DNA from: Myroides sp. 1354
GTDB lineage: Bacteria; Bacteroidota; Bacteroidia; Flavobacteriales; Flavobacteriaceae
Assembly (NCBI RefSeq): GCF_030324495.1
Contig: NZ_JACAGN010000001.1
Location: 443,838-507,837 of the forward strand
Length of the DNA: 64,000 bases
Direction: 5' to 3'
Part shown: positions 32,749 to 41,216 of the stretch, in pieces
How positions within the stretch are numbered: position 1 is the stretch's first letter
Layout of the letters: the number at the start of each line of letters is the position of its first letter
Notes under the pieces: generated by a model
Database searches by the model: none
Seen by the model: only the letters and a program-made list of their open reading frames with translations
What the model was told of the DNA's origin: nothing
Program-made: the position numbers and the translations under genes

Positions 32749-34476
32749 TTATTTTTTTAAATTCAGTTTTTTAATTTGTTCAAAGTCTTCTTCTTTTAAA
32801 TTCATCTGCTGGTAAGGAACTGCCAAGTCATGGTCATTCAAATACAGCCGTGGAGTAGCTTTGAACTGGGGATTTACAAGAGAAAACGCTCGTTTTAAAT
32901 AAGGTGTTTCTATTGCCGCCGCATCCAATAAGGTATGAAAAATAACATGGGTACTAATAGGAGCAGCTTGACGTTGCTGTGCCAATTCATATTGATGTGG
33001 ATGTTCTTCGATAAACGAATCGGAAAACCACATAAAAAAGGGAATGTGCAATTGATAGTACGAAGGAGTTGGAGAGGAATGCAAAAACAAAGCGCGATCA
33101 TCATCGAACAAATCTTCTCCATGGTCTGAGGTGTATAAGACCATGGTAGGTGTTTTTATCTGCTGTAAGGCTTGTAAGGTTGACGCCAAAAAGTGATCGG
33201 TATACAAAATGCTATTGTCGTAGGTATTGACCAATTGTTCTTTTTGGGAGCGACTTACCGCCGTTAAATTATCTGGGGTGAACTGCTGATAGGCGAGAGG
33301 ATATCGCTCTTTGTAATTAAAGTGAGAGCCATAGCTATGTAACACAATAAAAAGATTGCCCTTCGTTTTTTCAATCAGATTTGTCATAATCGGAATTAAA
33401 TCTTCGTCGGGTCGATTCACAGTTAAACGCGTTTTGGGATCTGTCGTGCGAATTGTTTGATAAATATCCGCTTCTTTGGTAAAGTACTCGATAAAGGAGT
33501 TGTTTTCAGATTGGTTGGACAAACAAATTGTCGTGAATCCAGCTTCTTTAAATGCTTGCGCAATTCCCTTTCTTTGATAAATTTCCTCGTAATTGGATGC
33601 GTTAACATCGGATAGAATCATCGAAACACTTTTGTGTGTTGTGTTGGATTGCGTTAAGGCATCGCGATAAAAAACAACGTTGCGCTGTTGAGATAAAAGA
33701 GGATTGGTCGGACGGTCATATCCGTAAACTTGCCAATTATGTGCTCGACTCGTTTCTCCTACAATCAAGACGAATAGCTCTCTTTGATCGTCTTTTTGAG
33801 TTAAGGTACTTTGAAAGGTGAAATCTTTGGAGGTTTCGGGGTAAGCTTGTACCTTTTTCCATTTGTTTATTGCAAAATTTAAATTGTAATACGCATTAAT
33901 AGGGTATACATCTACCGTAAAAGCAAAGTCGTTTCGGTTGTTGTTTTTGGCTCCTAAAGATAGGAGTAAGGATCCAATCAAGAGTGCTAAACCAGTGTTG
34001 AATGCCTTATGACGAAAAAATTTAGGTAAGTATATTTTTCTCTTCCACTGTAGGATGGCCCAGATAATAGTGGGAATGTACAACAAACATACAAAGGCAA
34101 TTGAAGGGAGTAAACTCCCGAGTAGTTCTGTGATTTCAGAAGTATTAGTCGTTGCAACATTTAGGTACATATCAACAGCAATCACATCCTCTCCAAACAA
34201 ATAGAACAATACAATTTGAAAGGCGTGAATAAACAAGACGGGAAATAACAGGATTTGCGTACGCCCTATATTTTTAAATAGCGAAAATACAAGAACATAT
34301 AAACTCAACGGAAATAAGAATACTGTTGCTCTTCCCAACAGATTGAGCGGTTGGAATAAAGCAAAATAAACAGAGGGCACCATATTTACTGCTAGGTAAA
34401 TATAGAAGAGTGCCACTGCATTTGTACTGAGTCTACCCCATAGACTTTTTCTTTGTATTTTTTCACGCATAAACAT
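32749..34476 (-). CDS. EptA-like phosphoethanolamine transferase (alkaline phosphatase fold)
   Basis: 575 residues. Five N-terminal membrane helices (about 20-175) and a periplasmic sulfatase-fold domain. Active site: E241 in VLIVGETSRAHNW, T280 in SNTTHKSVSMILSD (the phospho-threonine nucleophile), and metal ligands in VLYTSDHGEDLFDD and FLHSSPTPSYY. Modifies lipid A or glycans with phosphoethanolamine, lowering surface charge. Preceded by a BamA-like barrel gene and followed by a PCMD gene in one transcript. Confidence 0.92.
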   Translation of the reverse strand: MFMREKIQRKSLWGRLSTNAVALFYIYLAVNMVPSVYFALFQPLNLLGRATVFLFPLSLYVLVFSLFKNIGRTQILLFPVLFIHAFQIVLFYLFGEDVIAVDMYLNVATTNTSEITELLGSLLPSIAFVCLLYIPTIIWAILQWKRKIYLPKFFRHKAFNTGLALLIGSLLLSLGAKNNNRNDFAFTVDVYPINAYYNLNFAINKWKKVQAYPETSKDFTFQSTLTQKDDQRELFVLIVGETSRAHNWQVYGYDRPTNPLLSQQRNVVFYRDALTQSNTTHKSVSMILSDVNASNYEEIYQRKGIAQAFKEAGFTTICLSNQSENNSFIEYFTKEADIYQTIRTTDPKTRLTVNRPDEDLIPIMTNLIEKTKGNLFIVLHSYGSHFNYKERYPLAYQQFTPDNLTAVSRSQKEQLVNTYDNSILYTDHFLASTLQALQQIKTPTMVLYTSDHGEDLFDDDRALFLHSSPTPSYYQLHIPFFMWFSDSFIEEHPHQYELAQQRQAAPISTHVIFHTLLDAAAIETPYLKRAFSLVNPQFKATPRLYLNDHDLAVPYQQMNLKEEDFEQIKKLNLKK

Positions 34477-34480
34477 TGTC

Positions 34481-35629
34481 TTAGAACGCTTCGTTTATAT
34501 TAAAGTAGAAGCCACTTTGTCCTTTGGCGATTCCGTAGTCAAAACGGATATTCACTCGGTTTTTAAATTCCCAACGATAGCCTATTCCATAGGTTGGTAA
34601 GGCTTCTTTCCAGGAAACGTCTTTGAACCTATCGAAAATCGTACCAACTCCACCCCAAACGACTAATCCATGACGATTGTAAACTTTTTGACGTAGTTCA
34701 ACTTGAGTGTTTAGTTCTTTTCTATCGCGGTATTGCCCAGAAAGGTATCCGCGCATTTGTCTAGGACCACCTAATTGAGCCATCATATTCCATGGAATAT
34801 CGCCATTGTTGAAGATTCCATTGGCGTCAAAGGCTAAAATGGTCTTCGGCGCTAGTTGTTGAAAATACCGCGCAGTTGTCTCAATGCGACTGAAGTGAAT
34901 ATTACTACCTAAGGTTCTTGAATAAAAGGTTTGTTGGTATTGTAGAAAAATACCTTTGCTTGGGTTGGGAATAAAATCACGGGTGTCATAAGAGAAGATA
35001 AAACCACCTCCAACAAGAGTTGTGGTTAGATTCTCTTGAGGTTCAAATTCCATCTTTTCAAAATCACTTCCCTTGACATTCTGTGCCGCAAATGTAAACC
35101 CTACATATCCATTGTTGATTACTTCCGCTAAAAAGTCTGCTTTAAGGGATAGACGATATTCATTGTATTTGGAATACTCACCAGAAGCTCCTGCGTCATA
35201 ACCAATACCATAGTATTTACTCGGCATATAGGTAAAGGACATATCCGAATTGATGCGGAATTTATCTTCAGGGAAAATAGTGCTATTTTCAATGCCAATG
35301 GAAAAGAAACCACTGGTGGTAATATTGGAATAAATTGAAACGTTAGAAGGAGAAAGCTCCAAGTTTTCTTGATCAAGACGGTACAAACCCGAAGCAACAA
35401 GTCCTAAACCTAATTTTGTGTCTACAGAATAACTGGGACCTCCAATAAAAGAAATGTCAAATTTACTTTGAGATTTATCTTTTTTCGCTTCTTCAAAATA
35501 GTGAACAATCCGCTCAAAAAACTTCTTCTTTTCGAGCGTATCTTTTGCTTTATCAAGTTCCGTCTGTGCATTAGTGCCCAAACAACTAAATAAAATCAAT
35601 AAGAAAACGAAGGTGTTTATATTTCTCAT
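34481..35629 (-). CDS. BamA/TamA-like outer-membrane beta-barrel protein
   Basis: 382 residues with a signal peptide (MRNINTFVFLLILFSCLGTNAQ). The C-terminal two-thirds is a bacterial surface-antigen (D15/Omp85) barrel: FIFSYDTRDFIPNPSKGIFLQYQQTFY, GDIPWNMMAQLGGPRQMRGYLSGQYRDRKELNTQVELRQKVY, ending in FYFNINEAF. No POTRA domains are seen, so it is not BamA itself. First gene of the phosphoethanolamine-transferase operon (4-base gap). Confidence 0.85.
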   Translation of the reverse strand: MRNINTFVFLLILFSCLGTNAQTELDKAKDTLEKKKFFERIVHYFEEAKKDKSQSKFDISFIGGPSYSVDTKLGLGLVASGLYRLDQENLELSPSNVSIYSNITTSGFFSIGIENSTIFPEDKFRINSDMSFTYMPSKYYGIGYDAGASGEYSKYNEYRLSLKADFLAEVINNGYVGFTFAAQNVKGSDFEKMEFEPQENLTTTLVGGGFIFSYDTRDFIPNPSKGIFLQYQQTFYSRTLGSNIHFSRIETTARYFQQLAPKTILAFDANGIFNNGDIPWNMMAQLGGPRQMRGYLSGQYRDRKELNTQVELRQKVYNRHGLVVWGGVGTIFDRFKDVSWKEALPTYGIGYRWEFKNRVNIRFDYGIAKGQSGFYFNINEAF

Positions 35630-35663
35630 GATTGATGTTAACGTGTTTTATTGTTTTGTTTTG

Positions 35664-36857
35664 TTAGTGTGCCAAGGCAATTTTAATCTGCGCATAAATA
35701 ATGATTGCCGCTAGAATAAAAATTAAGGTAATCAAGATTAATTGTGACAGACTTATTTTTTGTTGGTGGTAGTTCATTGCTTTTAGATACAAGTACTGCG
35801 GAATGAACAAAGCTAAGATTACTCCGGCAATGGCAGCATAACCTAGAGCAAGAATGAATCCCTCTGGATAAAATAATGCGAACAATAGAGGTGGAATAAA
35901 AGTCAATAATCCAGCCATACTTGTTGTTATGATTCCCTTTGTTTTAGGCTTCAGTACATCTTTGTAGTAATCAAAGAGACCAATGCTAACCCCTAAAAAG
36001 GAAGTCCCCAAGGCCGTAGCAGCGAATAAGCTAAACAAAGTTTCGATATTTGCGGAATGTGTCATTTCACGGATGCTCAATATCAATCCTCTTAGTTCAG
36101 AATTTTCATTTAAAATTTGCATGAATCGCGTTTGATCAATACTTCCCAATACGACAATTTGCCAAATGAGATAGATGATGAGGGGAAGTAAACTGCCTAA
36201 AATAAAAGCGAGATTCAGCTGTTTTTTGTTGCCTCCAAGGTAATTGACGATGCTGGGAATACTACCGTGAAATCCAAAGGAAGTAAAAATTGCAGGAATA
36301 GCAGTTACCGTAAGCCCAATGGATAGAGGGGCATGTAATAGATTTGCATGATGAATAAAAGGAAACAACAAGACGACGAGTAAAACCAAGAAAATGAGCT
36401 TGGCAATAAATAAGCCTCGCGTTAACCAATCCACCCATTGAGTCCCAATGACGACAATCCCCCCAAATAGAAGTGAAAATAACAAGATGGCGATGCGTGT
36501 ATCAAAATGCGTGTCAAACAATAAATCGATATTTGTTTTGAGAATTGTCCCCCCTCCAGACATATAAGCAGCCGTAAGTCCATAAATCAAAAACATCAGA
36601 CTAAATCCTGCGAGCTTATTGATGAAAGGACCAGCATATTTTTTGGTTAAGGTATTGAAACCATCCGTTGGTTCGTTGTAATCGTAAATTCGAACCATAA
36701 GTAAAGCAGTATAGCACATGGCGAACCAAATAATAAACAGCAATAAAGTGGTTCCCCAAAACCCGACACCTGCTGAGGTTATGGGCATAGCAAGCATTCC
36801 TCCTCCAATACAAGAGCCTGCGATAATTAAGATACTACCAAGTAATTTACTGTTCAT
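35664..36857 (-). CDS. Aromatic amino acid permease (HAAAP family, TyrP/Mtr-like)
   Basis: 397 residues with about 11 membrane helices. The signature start LLGSILIIAGSCIGGGMLAMPITSAGVGFW and SFGFHGSIPSIVNYLGGNKKQLNLAFILGSLLPLIIYLIW is that of the tyrosine/tryptophan proton symporters TyrP and Mtr. Imports tyrosine or tryptophan; which is not clear. A -7 box TATCTTTG lies at 36892-36899 on the minus strand. Confidence 0.92.
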   Translation of the reverse strand: MNSKLLGSILIIAGSCIGGGMLAMPITSAGVGFWGTTLLLFIIWFAMCYTALLMVRIYDYNEPTDGFNTLTKKYAGPFINKLAGFSLMFLIYGLTAAYMSGGGTILKTNIDLLFDTHFDTRIAILLFSLLFGGIVVIGTQWVDWLTRGLFIAKLIFLVLLVVLLFPFIHHANLLHAPLSIGLTVTAIPAIFTSFGFHGSIPSIVNYLGGNKKQLNLAFILGSLLPLIIYLIWQIVVLGSIDQTRFMQILNENSELRGLILSIREMTHSANIETLFSLFAATALGTSFLGVSIGLFDYYKDVLKPKTKGIITTSMAGLLTFIPPLLFALFYPEGFILALGYAAIAGVILALFIPQYLYLKAMNYHQQKISLSQLILITLIFILAAIIIYAQIKIALAH

Positions 36858-36891
36858 TGCGTTTAAAATTTAGACGAAACACAAAGATAAA

Positions 36892-36899
36892 AAAGCTTT
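36892..36899 (-). promoter_or_regulatory. -7 box for the aromatic amino acid permease
   Basis: The minus strand reads TATCTTTG, a perfect TAnnTTTG, 35 bp from the ATG. From here to 37369 no gene or structure is supported; it is AT-rich and a 70-codon frame there looks spurious. Confidence 0.6.
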
Positions 36900-37369
36900 T
36901 GGGCTTATTATTTTAATGTTAAGATAATTTTGTTGTATAAAAAAGTATTAATTGTTAAAAATAAGATGTTTGATTAACTGAAATGCTTTCTTTTTGAAAA
37001 AGCGTTTTTTCTATTGTGCTTGGTGATATCTCATTTATTTTGAGAATAATTTACGATTTTTTCTCTTTCAAACAGAATAGTATATTCCTTTTGAATGCTA
37101 AAAGGTGTTTTTTTGGTAAAATTGTTGAGACTTCTCTTGGTGTCCCTGTTTTTTTAGTGTTAACTCAAATTCAGCTAATCCTTATCAAATTGTTCGTTGA
37201 GTTGAGGTATAAAATGGGAAAGCATTAGATTTAATGAAAGAAGCAGAAAGAAACCCAATCTGTGAATTACTTGGTTCAAATACGCCAACACACTTGGAAA
37301 GTAAGAGGAGATTTACTATCGACCTCAATAAAAAAAACATAAAAAAAGGGCTAACTAAATATTCTGTAT

Positions 37370-37377
37370 TATATTTG
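37370..37377 (+). promoter_or_regulatory. -7 box of the metal-uptake operon, deciding the start
   Basis: TATATTTG, a perfect TAnnTTTG, 6 bp before the ATG at 37384. It makes a longer frame from 37234 unlikely, because that would begin upstream of the promoter. Confidence 0.6.
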
Positions 37378-37383
37378 TCCTCG

Positions 37384-37755
37384 ATGAGTAGAAAAAAAAT
37401 GATAGCGAGAATATTGTTAGTGGTAGCTTTTTTGTTTACCACAGTATTCCAATTGGTACATAGCTATCAACATATTTCTACTGCAGTTGCTTATGAACAA
37501 GAGCATCACACCCATGCACATTATACAGAAGAACGAAGTGATTTAGGAGGTATTCAGCTTACCGAAGATCACAGTCACATGGATCACTGTTTTGCTTGTG
37601 ATATCATTCCTACTTCAGGATTAGAGCCTGTTCAAATTGCATGGCAAACGCTTACTTATCAAACAATTCAAGAAGTACAAGATGAGGTGACGTTGTTATT
37701 TACGCCCTTATCTCACGTTTACTATTCCCTTCGCGCCCCTCCAGTATTGGTTTAA
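37384..37755 (+). CDS. Small His/Cys-rich exported protein with RAPP end (DUF2946-like)
   Basis: 123 residues from the ATG at 37384 (a further ATG lies at 37399). An N-terminal hydrophobic helix (ARILLVVAFLFTTVFQL) is followed by a His-rich stretch (HSYQHIS, HHTHAHY, DHSHMDHCFACD) and the end YYSLRAPPVLV. Small proteins with a His/Cys metal cluster and a C-terminal R-[AG]-P-P are known as DUF2946 near copper/zinc TonB receptors in Proteobacteria; the resemblance is mine. First gene of the operon with the TonB receptor. Confidence 0.6.
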   Translation: MSRKKMIARILLVVAFLFTTVFQLVHSYQHISTAVAYEQEHHTHAHYTEERSDLGGIQLTEDHSHMDHCFACDIIPTSGLEPVQIAWQTLTYQTIQEVQDEVTLLFTPLSHVYYSLRAPPVLV

Positions 37756-37820
37756 TTATTAGATTTTGTTAGACAATATCTTGTCTGACTGCTTTTTTAT
37801 TAATTAAACATATAGATACA

Positions 37821-40187
37821 ATGAAAAGTCTATGTACATGGATGGTTCTGTTGTGTTCTATCGGTATGCTTGCTCAAGAGTTTACCCTAAAAGGACGCGT
37901 ATCAGACTATCATGGAGAAGCCTTAATTGGCGCAACAATTACGGTTGGAAATCAAGCTTTTATGACAGATGTGAAAGGAAGATTTCAAGCCAAACCCCTT
38001 GAAAAAGGAACCTATCAACTGATAGTTTCTTACCTCGGATATGAAACGCTTACTCAAACCGTAAATCTACAAGCTGATCAAGAGTTAGATCTACATCTGA
38101 AGGATAATTCCACCCTGTTGGATCAGGTTGTGGTTTCTAGTCAAGCGAAGCACAGCGTACAGCACGTAGATAAAGTATCCCATGAACAATTGGTAGAACA
38201 ATTCGCTGGATCCTTAGCTAAAACACTAGAATCAGTAGCGGGTGTCAACGCCATGGATATTGGTGCCGGAGCTTCTAAACCCGTGATACGTGGTTTAGGG
38301 TTTAATCGTGTGGCTGTAGCTGAAAACGGAGCGAAACAAGAAGGACAGCAATGGGGAGCCGATCACGGTTTGGAAATTGACGCTTTTAGTACAGAAGAAG
38401 TAGAAGTCATCAAAGGAGTTGGCGCTATCGAATATGGAAGTGATGCCATTGGAGGCGTAATTAAAATCAACAATGAAAAAGTACCCCAAGTACATTCGTT
38501 TGACGGAAAAGCCATTGTCTATGGCAAGTCTGTCAATGATGCGATAGGTGCCTCGGTTCAAATCAAACAAAGAGGAGAGCGTTTCTTTTATAAATTAAAA
38601 GTGACAGGGCAAGATTATGCCGATTATCGCGTGCCAATTAAGCAAATTGATTACCTCAATACGATTATTCCCATTGAAGGAGGTCGTATGAAAAATACAG
38701 CTGGAAATAATTTAGCGCTTTATGGGCAGATCGGTTATGTGGATACTAAGTTTAAAAATATTCTGAGTATCAGTAATGTATACGATAAAAGTGGCTTCTT
38801 TCCAGGGGCTCACGGAATTCCAAATATTGCAGCTGTGCAAGATGATGGCAATCACAGAAATGTAGAATTGCCTAATCAATCCGTGAATCACTTCAAAGTG
38901 ACCAATACTGCAACATGGGAGTTAAATGCCAATCAAAAATTGAGCGTTTTATTAGCCTTTCAAAACAATAAAAGACAAGAAAATAGCCTATTTCATTCCC
39001 ATTTTTCCAATCAAACACCACCCGTAAATAATCCGAATTTAGAATTGGAATTCGTATTGAATACCTTTGATGCTGCTGTAAAATATGAGCACATATTCAG
39101 CAATGAACACAAATTAACGGTTGGAATTCAACAGAATTACCAGAATAATACCATTGGAGGGTATGGTTTTTTATTGCCGAAGTTCAATAAAATTGGGGTA
39201 GGTGCTTTTGGAATGTACGAGTATTTTGTCAATGAGCGCCTGACTTGGGAGGCTGGAGTACGTGCAGATTACGCGAGTATTCACGTTAAGCCTTTTTACG
39301 ATGAAATCCTCTATGATTATTTAATCGGCAAGGGGCAATCGATCCAAACGGCAACAAACTACGCACAACGCAGTGTGAAACAAGATCGCGATTTTAGTAG
39401 TTTTAACGCGATGATTGGCGCTAAATTTGATTGGTCAGAACGCGTGAATATCGCTGCAACAATAGGTACGAATTTTCGTTTCCCTACGGCCATTGAGTTG
39501 GCATCTAATGGGGTGCACCACGGAGCATTTCGCCATGAAAAGGGAAATCCAGATTTAGATCCAGAAAAGGGAATTGCCCTTGATTTTAGAGCAACCTATG
39601 AAACAGCTACCTTTAGCACAACACTAAGTCCATACGCGTATTATTTTACAAATTATATCTTTTTAAAACCTACAGGAACATTTTCCATTCTTCCCGATAG
39701 TGGGCAAATCTATGAGTATACGCAATCCAAAGCCTTAATTACTGGATTTGAGTGGAAAGCAGAGCAACGCCTTTGGGATCGATTGACCGTAGAGGGAGTG
39801 TTTGAGTTTATTTACAACAAACAACTGGATAATGGGAAAAAAGGAAATTATCCTTTGCCTTTTTCAACACCTGCTAATTTCTTTGGGCAATTGAGTTATA
39901 CATTGAACGATTGGACGGTATTTAAACAACCTGAGGTCTTTGTCAATGGAAAATGGTATGCTGAACAAAAGCGAATCGCTCAAGGAGAAGAAATTACACC
40001 GAGTTCACAAAGCTATGGGTTTGGACTTTCCTCAACGGTTCAGTTGGGAAAAGTAGCGGCTAAAGCAAGTCTGACTGCAACCAATATTTTTGATGCAAAA
40101 ATATTGAATCACATGAGCTTTTATCGACCACTAGGGATACCAGAATTAGGTCGATCTATTCAATTAATGATTCAAATACCGTTTTAA
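37821..40187 (+). CDS. TonB-dependent receptor, ZnuD-like metal uptake
   Basis: 788 residues: signal peptide, carboxypeptidase-regulatory-like domain (about 20-105, FTLKGRVSDYHGEALIGATITVG), plug (about 115-225) with DIGAGASKPVIRGLGFNRVAVAENGAKQEG and EEVEVIKGVGAIEYGSDAIGGVI, and a 22-strand-type barrel ending in IQLMIQIPF. The plug and following HGLEIDAFS resemble the zinc receptor ZnuD. Flanked by His-rich small proteins, so zinc or copper uptake is likely. The stop overlaps the next gene's start (TGA/ATG). Confidence 0.9.
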   Translation: MKSLCTWMVLLCSIGMLAQEFTLKGRVSDYHGEALIGATITVGNQAFMTDVKGRFQAKPLEKGTYQLIVSYLGYETLTQTVNLQADQELDLHLKDNSTLLDQVVVSSQAKHSVQHVDKVSHEQLVEQFAGSLAKTLESVAGVNAMDIGAGASKPVIRGLGFNRVAVAENGAKQEGQQWGADHGLEIDAFSTEEVEVIKGVGAIEYGSDAIGGVIKINNEKVPQVHSFDGKAIVYGKSVNDAIGASVQIKQRGERFFYKLKVTGQDYADYRVPIKQIDYLNTIIPIEGGRMKNTAGNNLALYGQIGYVDTKFKNILSISNVYDKSGFFPGAHGIPNIAAVQDDGNHRNVELPNQSVNHFKVTNTATWELNANQKLSVLLAFQNNKRQENSLFHSHFSNQTPPVNNPNLELEFVLNTFDAAVKYEHIFSNEHKLTVGIQQNYQNNTIGGYGFLLPKFNKIGVGAFGMYEYFVNERLTWEAGVRADYASIHVKPFYDEILYDYLIGKGQSIQTATNYAQRSVKQDRDFSSFNAMIGAKFDWSERVNIAATIGTNFRFPTAIELASNGVHHGAFRHEKGNPDLDPEKGIALDFRATYETATFSTTLSPYAYYFTNYIFLKPTGTFSILPDSGQIYEYTQSKALITGFEWKAEQRLWDRLTVEGVFEFIYNKQLDNGKKGNYPLPFSTPANFFGQLSYTLNDWTVFKQPEVFVNGKWYAEQKRIAQGEEITPSSQSYGFGLSSTVQLGKVAAKASLTATNIFDAKILNHMSFYRPLGIPELGRSIQLMIQIPF

Positions 40188-40510
40188 TGAAGCAAACTAA
40201 CAGCAGTGTTAGTAAGTACATCGCTGTAGTGGTTGTGTTTTTTATTCCACTAATTAGTAATTTACTACACTATGTTATCATTGAACATGAATTTGGAAGG
40301 CGAAATCGCGAATTAGAATGGGTTGATGGAGGGAAAGTACACTACTGTGATCAATACCTCTTCAAGATTCATCCTGCCATTGAAGTACCTGACTTTTGTA
40401 TTGAAATTGTCCCCCTAGTTGTATATAACAATACAGTTTTAACAGCGTGTAAAATTGTTGAACAAGGAGTAACGCTCTTTTATTTTAATCGAGGACCTCC
40501 TATAGTGTAA
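40187..40510 (+). CDS. Small membrane-anchored protein with RGPP end
   Basis: 107 residues. One N-terminal membrane helix (YIAVVVVFFIPLISNLLHYVI), then a short mature part with HEFGRRN, GGKVHYCDQYLFKIHP and FCIEIVP and the end FYFNRGPPIV. The end parallels the RAPPVLV of the first gene. It starts on the last base of the receptor gene, so it is translationally coupled. The Cys/His residues may bind metal. No named family. Confidence 0.55.
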   Translation: MKQTNSSVSKYIAVVVVFFIPLISNLLHYVIIEHEFGRRNRELEWVDGGKVHYCDQYLFKIHPAIEVPDFCIEIVPLVVYNNTVLTACKIVEQGVTLFYFNRGPPIV

Positions 40511-40564
40511 AGCATTGTAAGAACAACACAACACATACAACAATAACATTTTAAATTTTAAACA

Positions 40565-41104
40565 ATGAAAAAAATACAATATTTAGCCGTAGTTTCAATC
40601 GCAAGCTTATTTGCATTCACTTCATGTTCAAGTGATGATAACACAGATACACAAAAACCAGTCGTTGATTTAGTAGCTCCAAAAGAAGGATCTAAATTAG
40701 AAGCGGGTAAGGATATTCATTTTGATATGCTTGTTTCGGATAATGAAGGCTTGGGATCTTATAACGTAGACATCCACAATAATTTTGATGGACATGGTCA
40801 TTCGGGTGATAATCATACCCATGCAATCAAGGCTGTAGTAGAAACCAAACCGTTTGCCTATAATAATACATGGGATTTGGGAGGGGTGAAAAATGATCAG
40901 ATTCACCACCATGAGATTGTCATTGCAGCAGATGCAACCCCAGGGAAGTATCACTTTGCTGTTAAGGTGTTAGATAAAGCAGGAAATCAAACGATGGTAT
41001 TCCGAAATATTGAAATCGTACCGAGTGGAGAAGGAGATGGTGGAGACCACGACCACGACCATGACCACGACCATGATCACGACGATCACGATCACGCACA
41101 TTAA
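40565..41104 (+). CDS. DUF4625 lipoprotein with His/Asp-rich tail
   Basis: 179 residues. Lipobox TSC near residue 19, then a beta-sandwich (QKPVVDLVAPKEGSKLEAGKDIHFDMLVSDNEGLGSYNVDIHNNF) of the DUF4625 type, with HGHSGDNHTHA inside. The tail is (HD)-repeats over about 20 residues, an evident divalent-metal binder. Probably an outer-membrane metallochaperone feeding the TonB receptor (inference). Terminator follows at 41135-41160. Confidence 0.85.
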   Translation: MKKIQYLAVVSIASLFAFTSCSSDDNTDTQKPVVDLVAPKEGSKLEAGKDIHFDMLVSDNEGLGSYNVDIHNNFDGHGHSGDNHTHAIKAVVETKPFAYNNTWDLGGVKNDQIHHHEIVIAADATPGKYHFAVKVLDKAGNQTMVFRNIEIVPSGEGDGGDHDHDHDHDHDHDDHDHAH

Positions 41105-41134
41105 GTAGCTGCCTTAATTGGTTTATATTTGTAG

Positions 41135-41160
41135 AAAGCAAGGTGTAATGCCTTGCTTTT
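41135..41160 (+). terminator. Terminator of the metal operon
   Basis: AAAGCAAGG-TGTAATG-CCTTGCTTT followed by T. Confidence 0.8.
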
Positions 41161-41216
41161 GCATTTATTATTAATATATTTACTTTCACAGAAATTTTAA
41201 AACAGAATTATTTATT

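Noticed and set aside
37016..37228. 70-residue hydrophobic frame, plus strand
   Set aside because: No promoter, signal or homology; AT-rich spacer between divergent genes.
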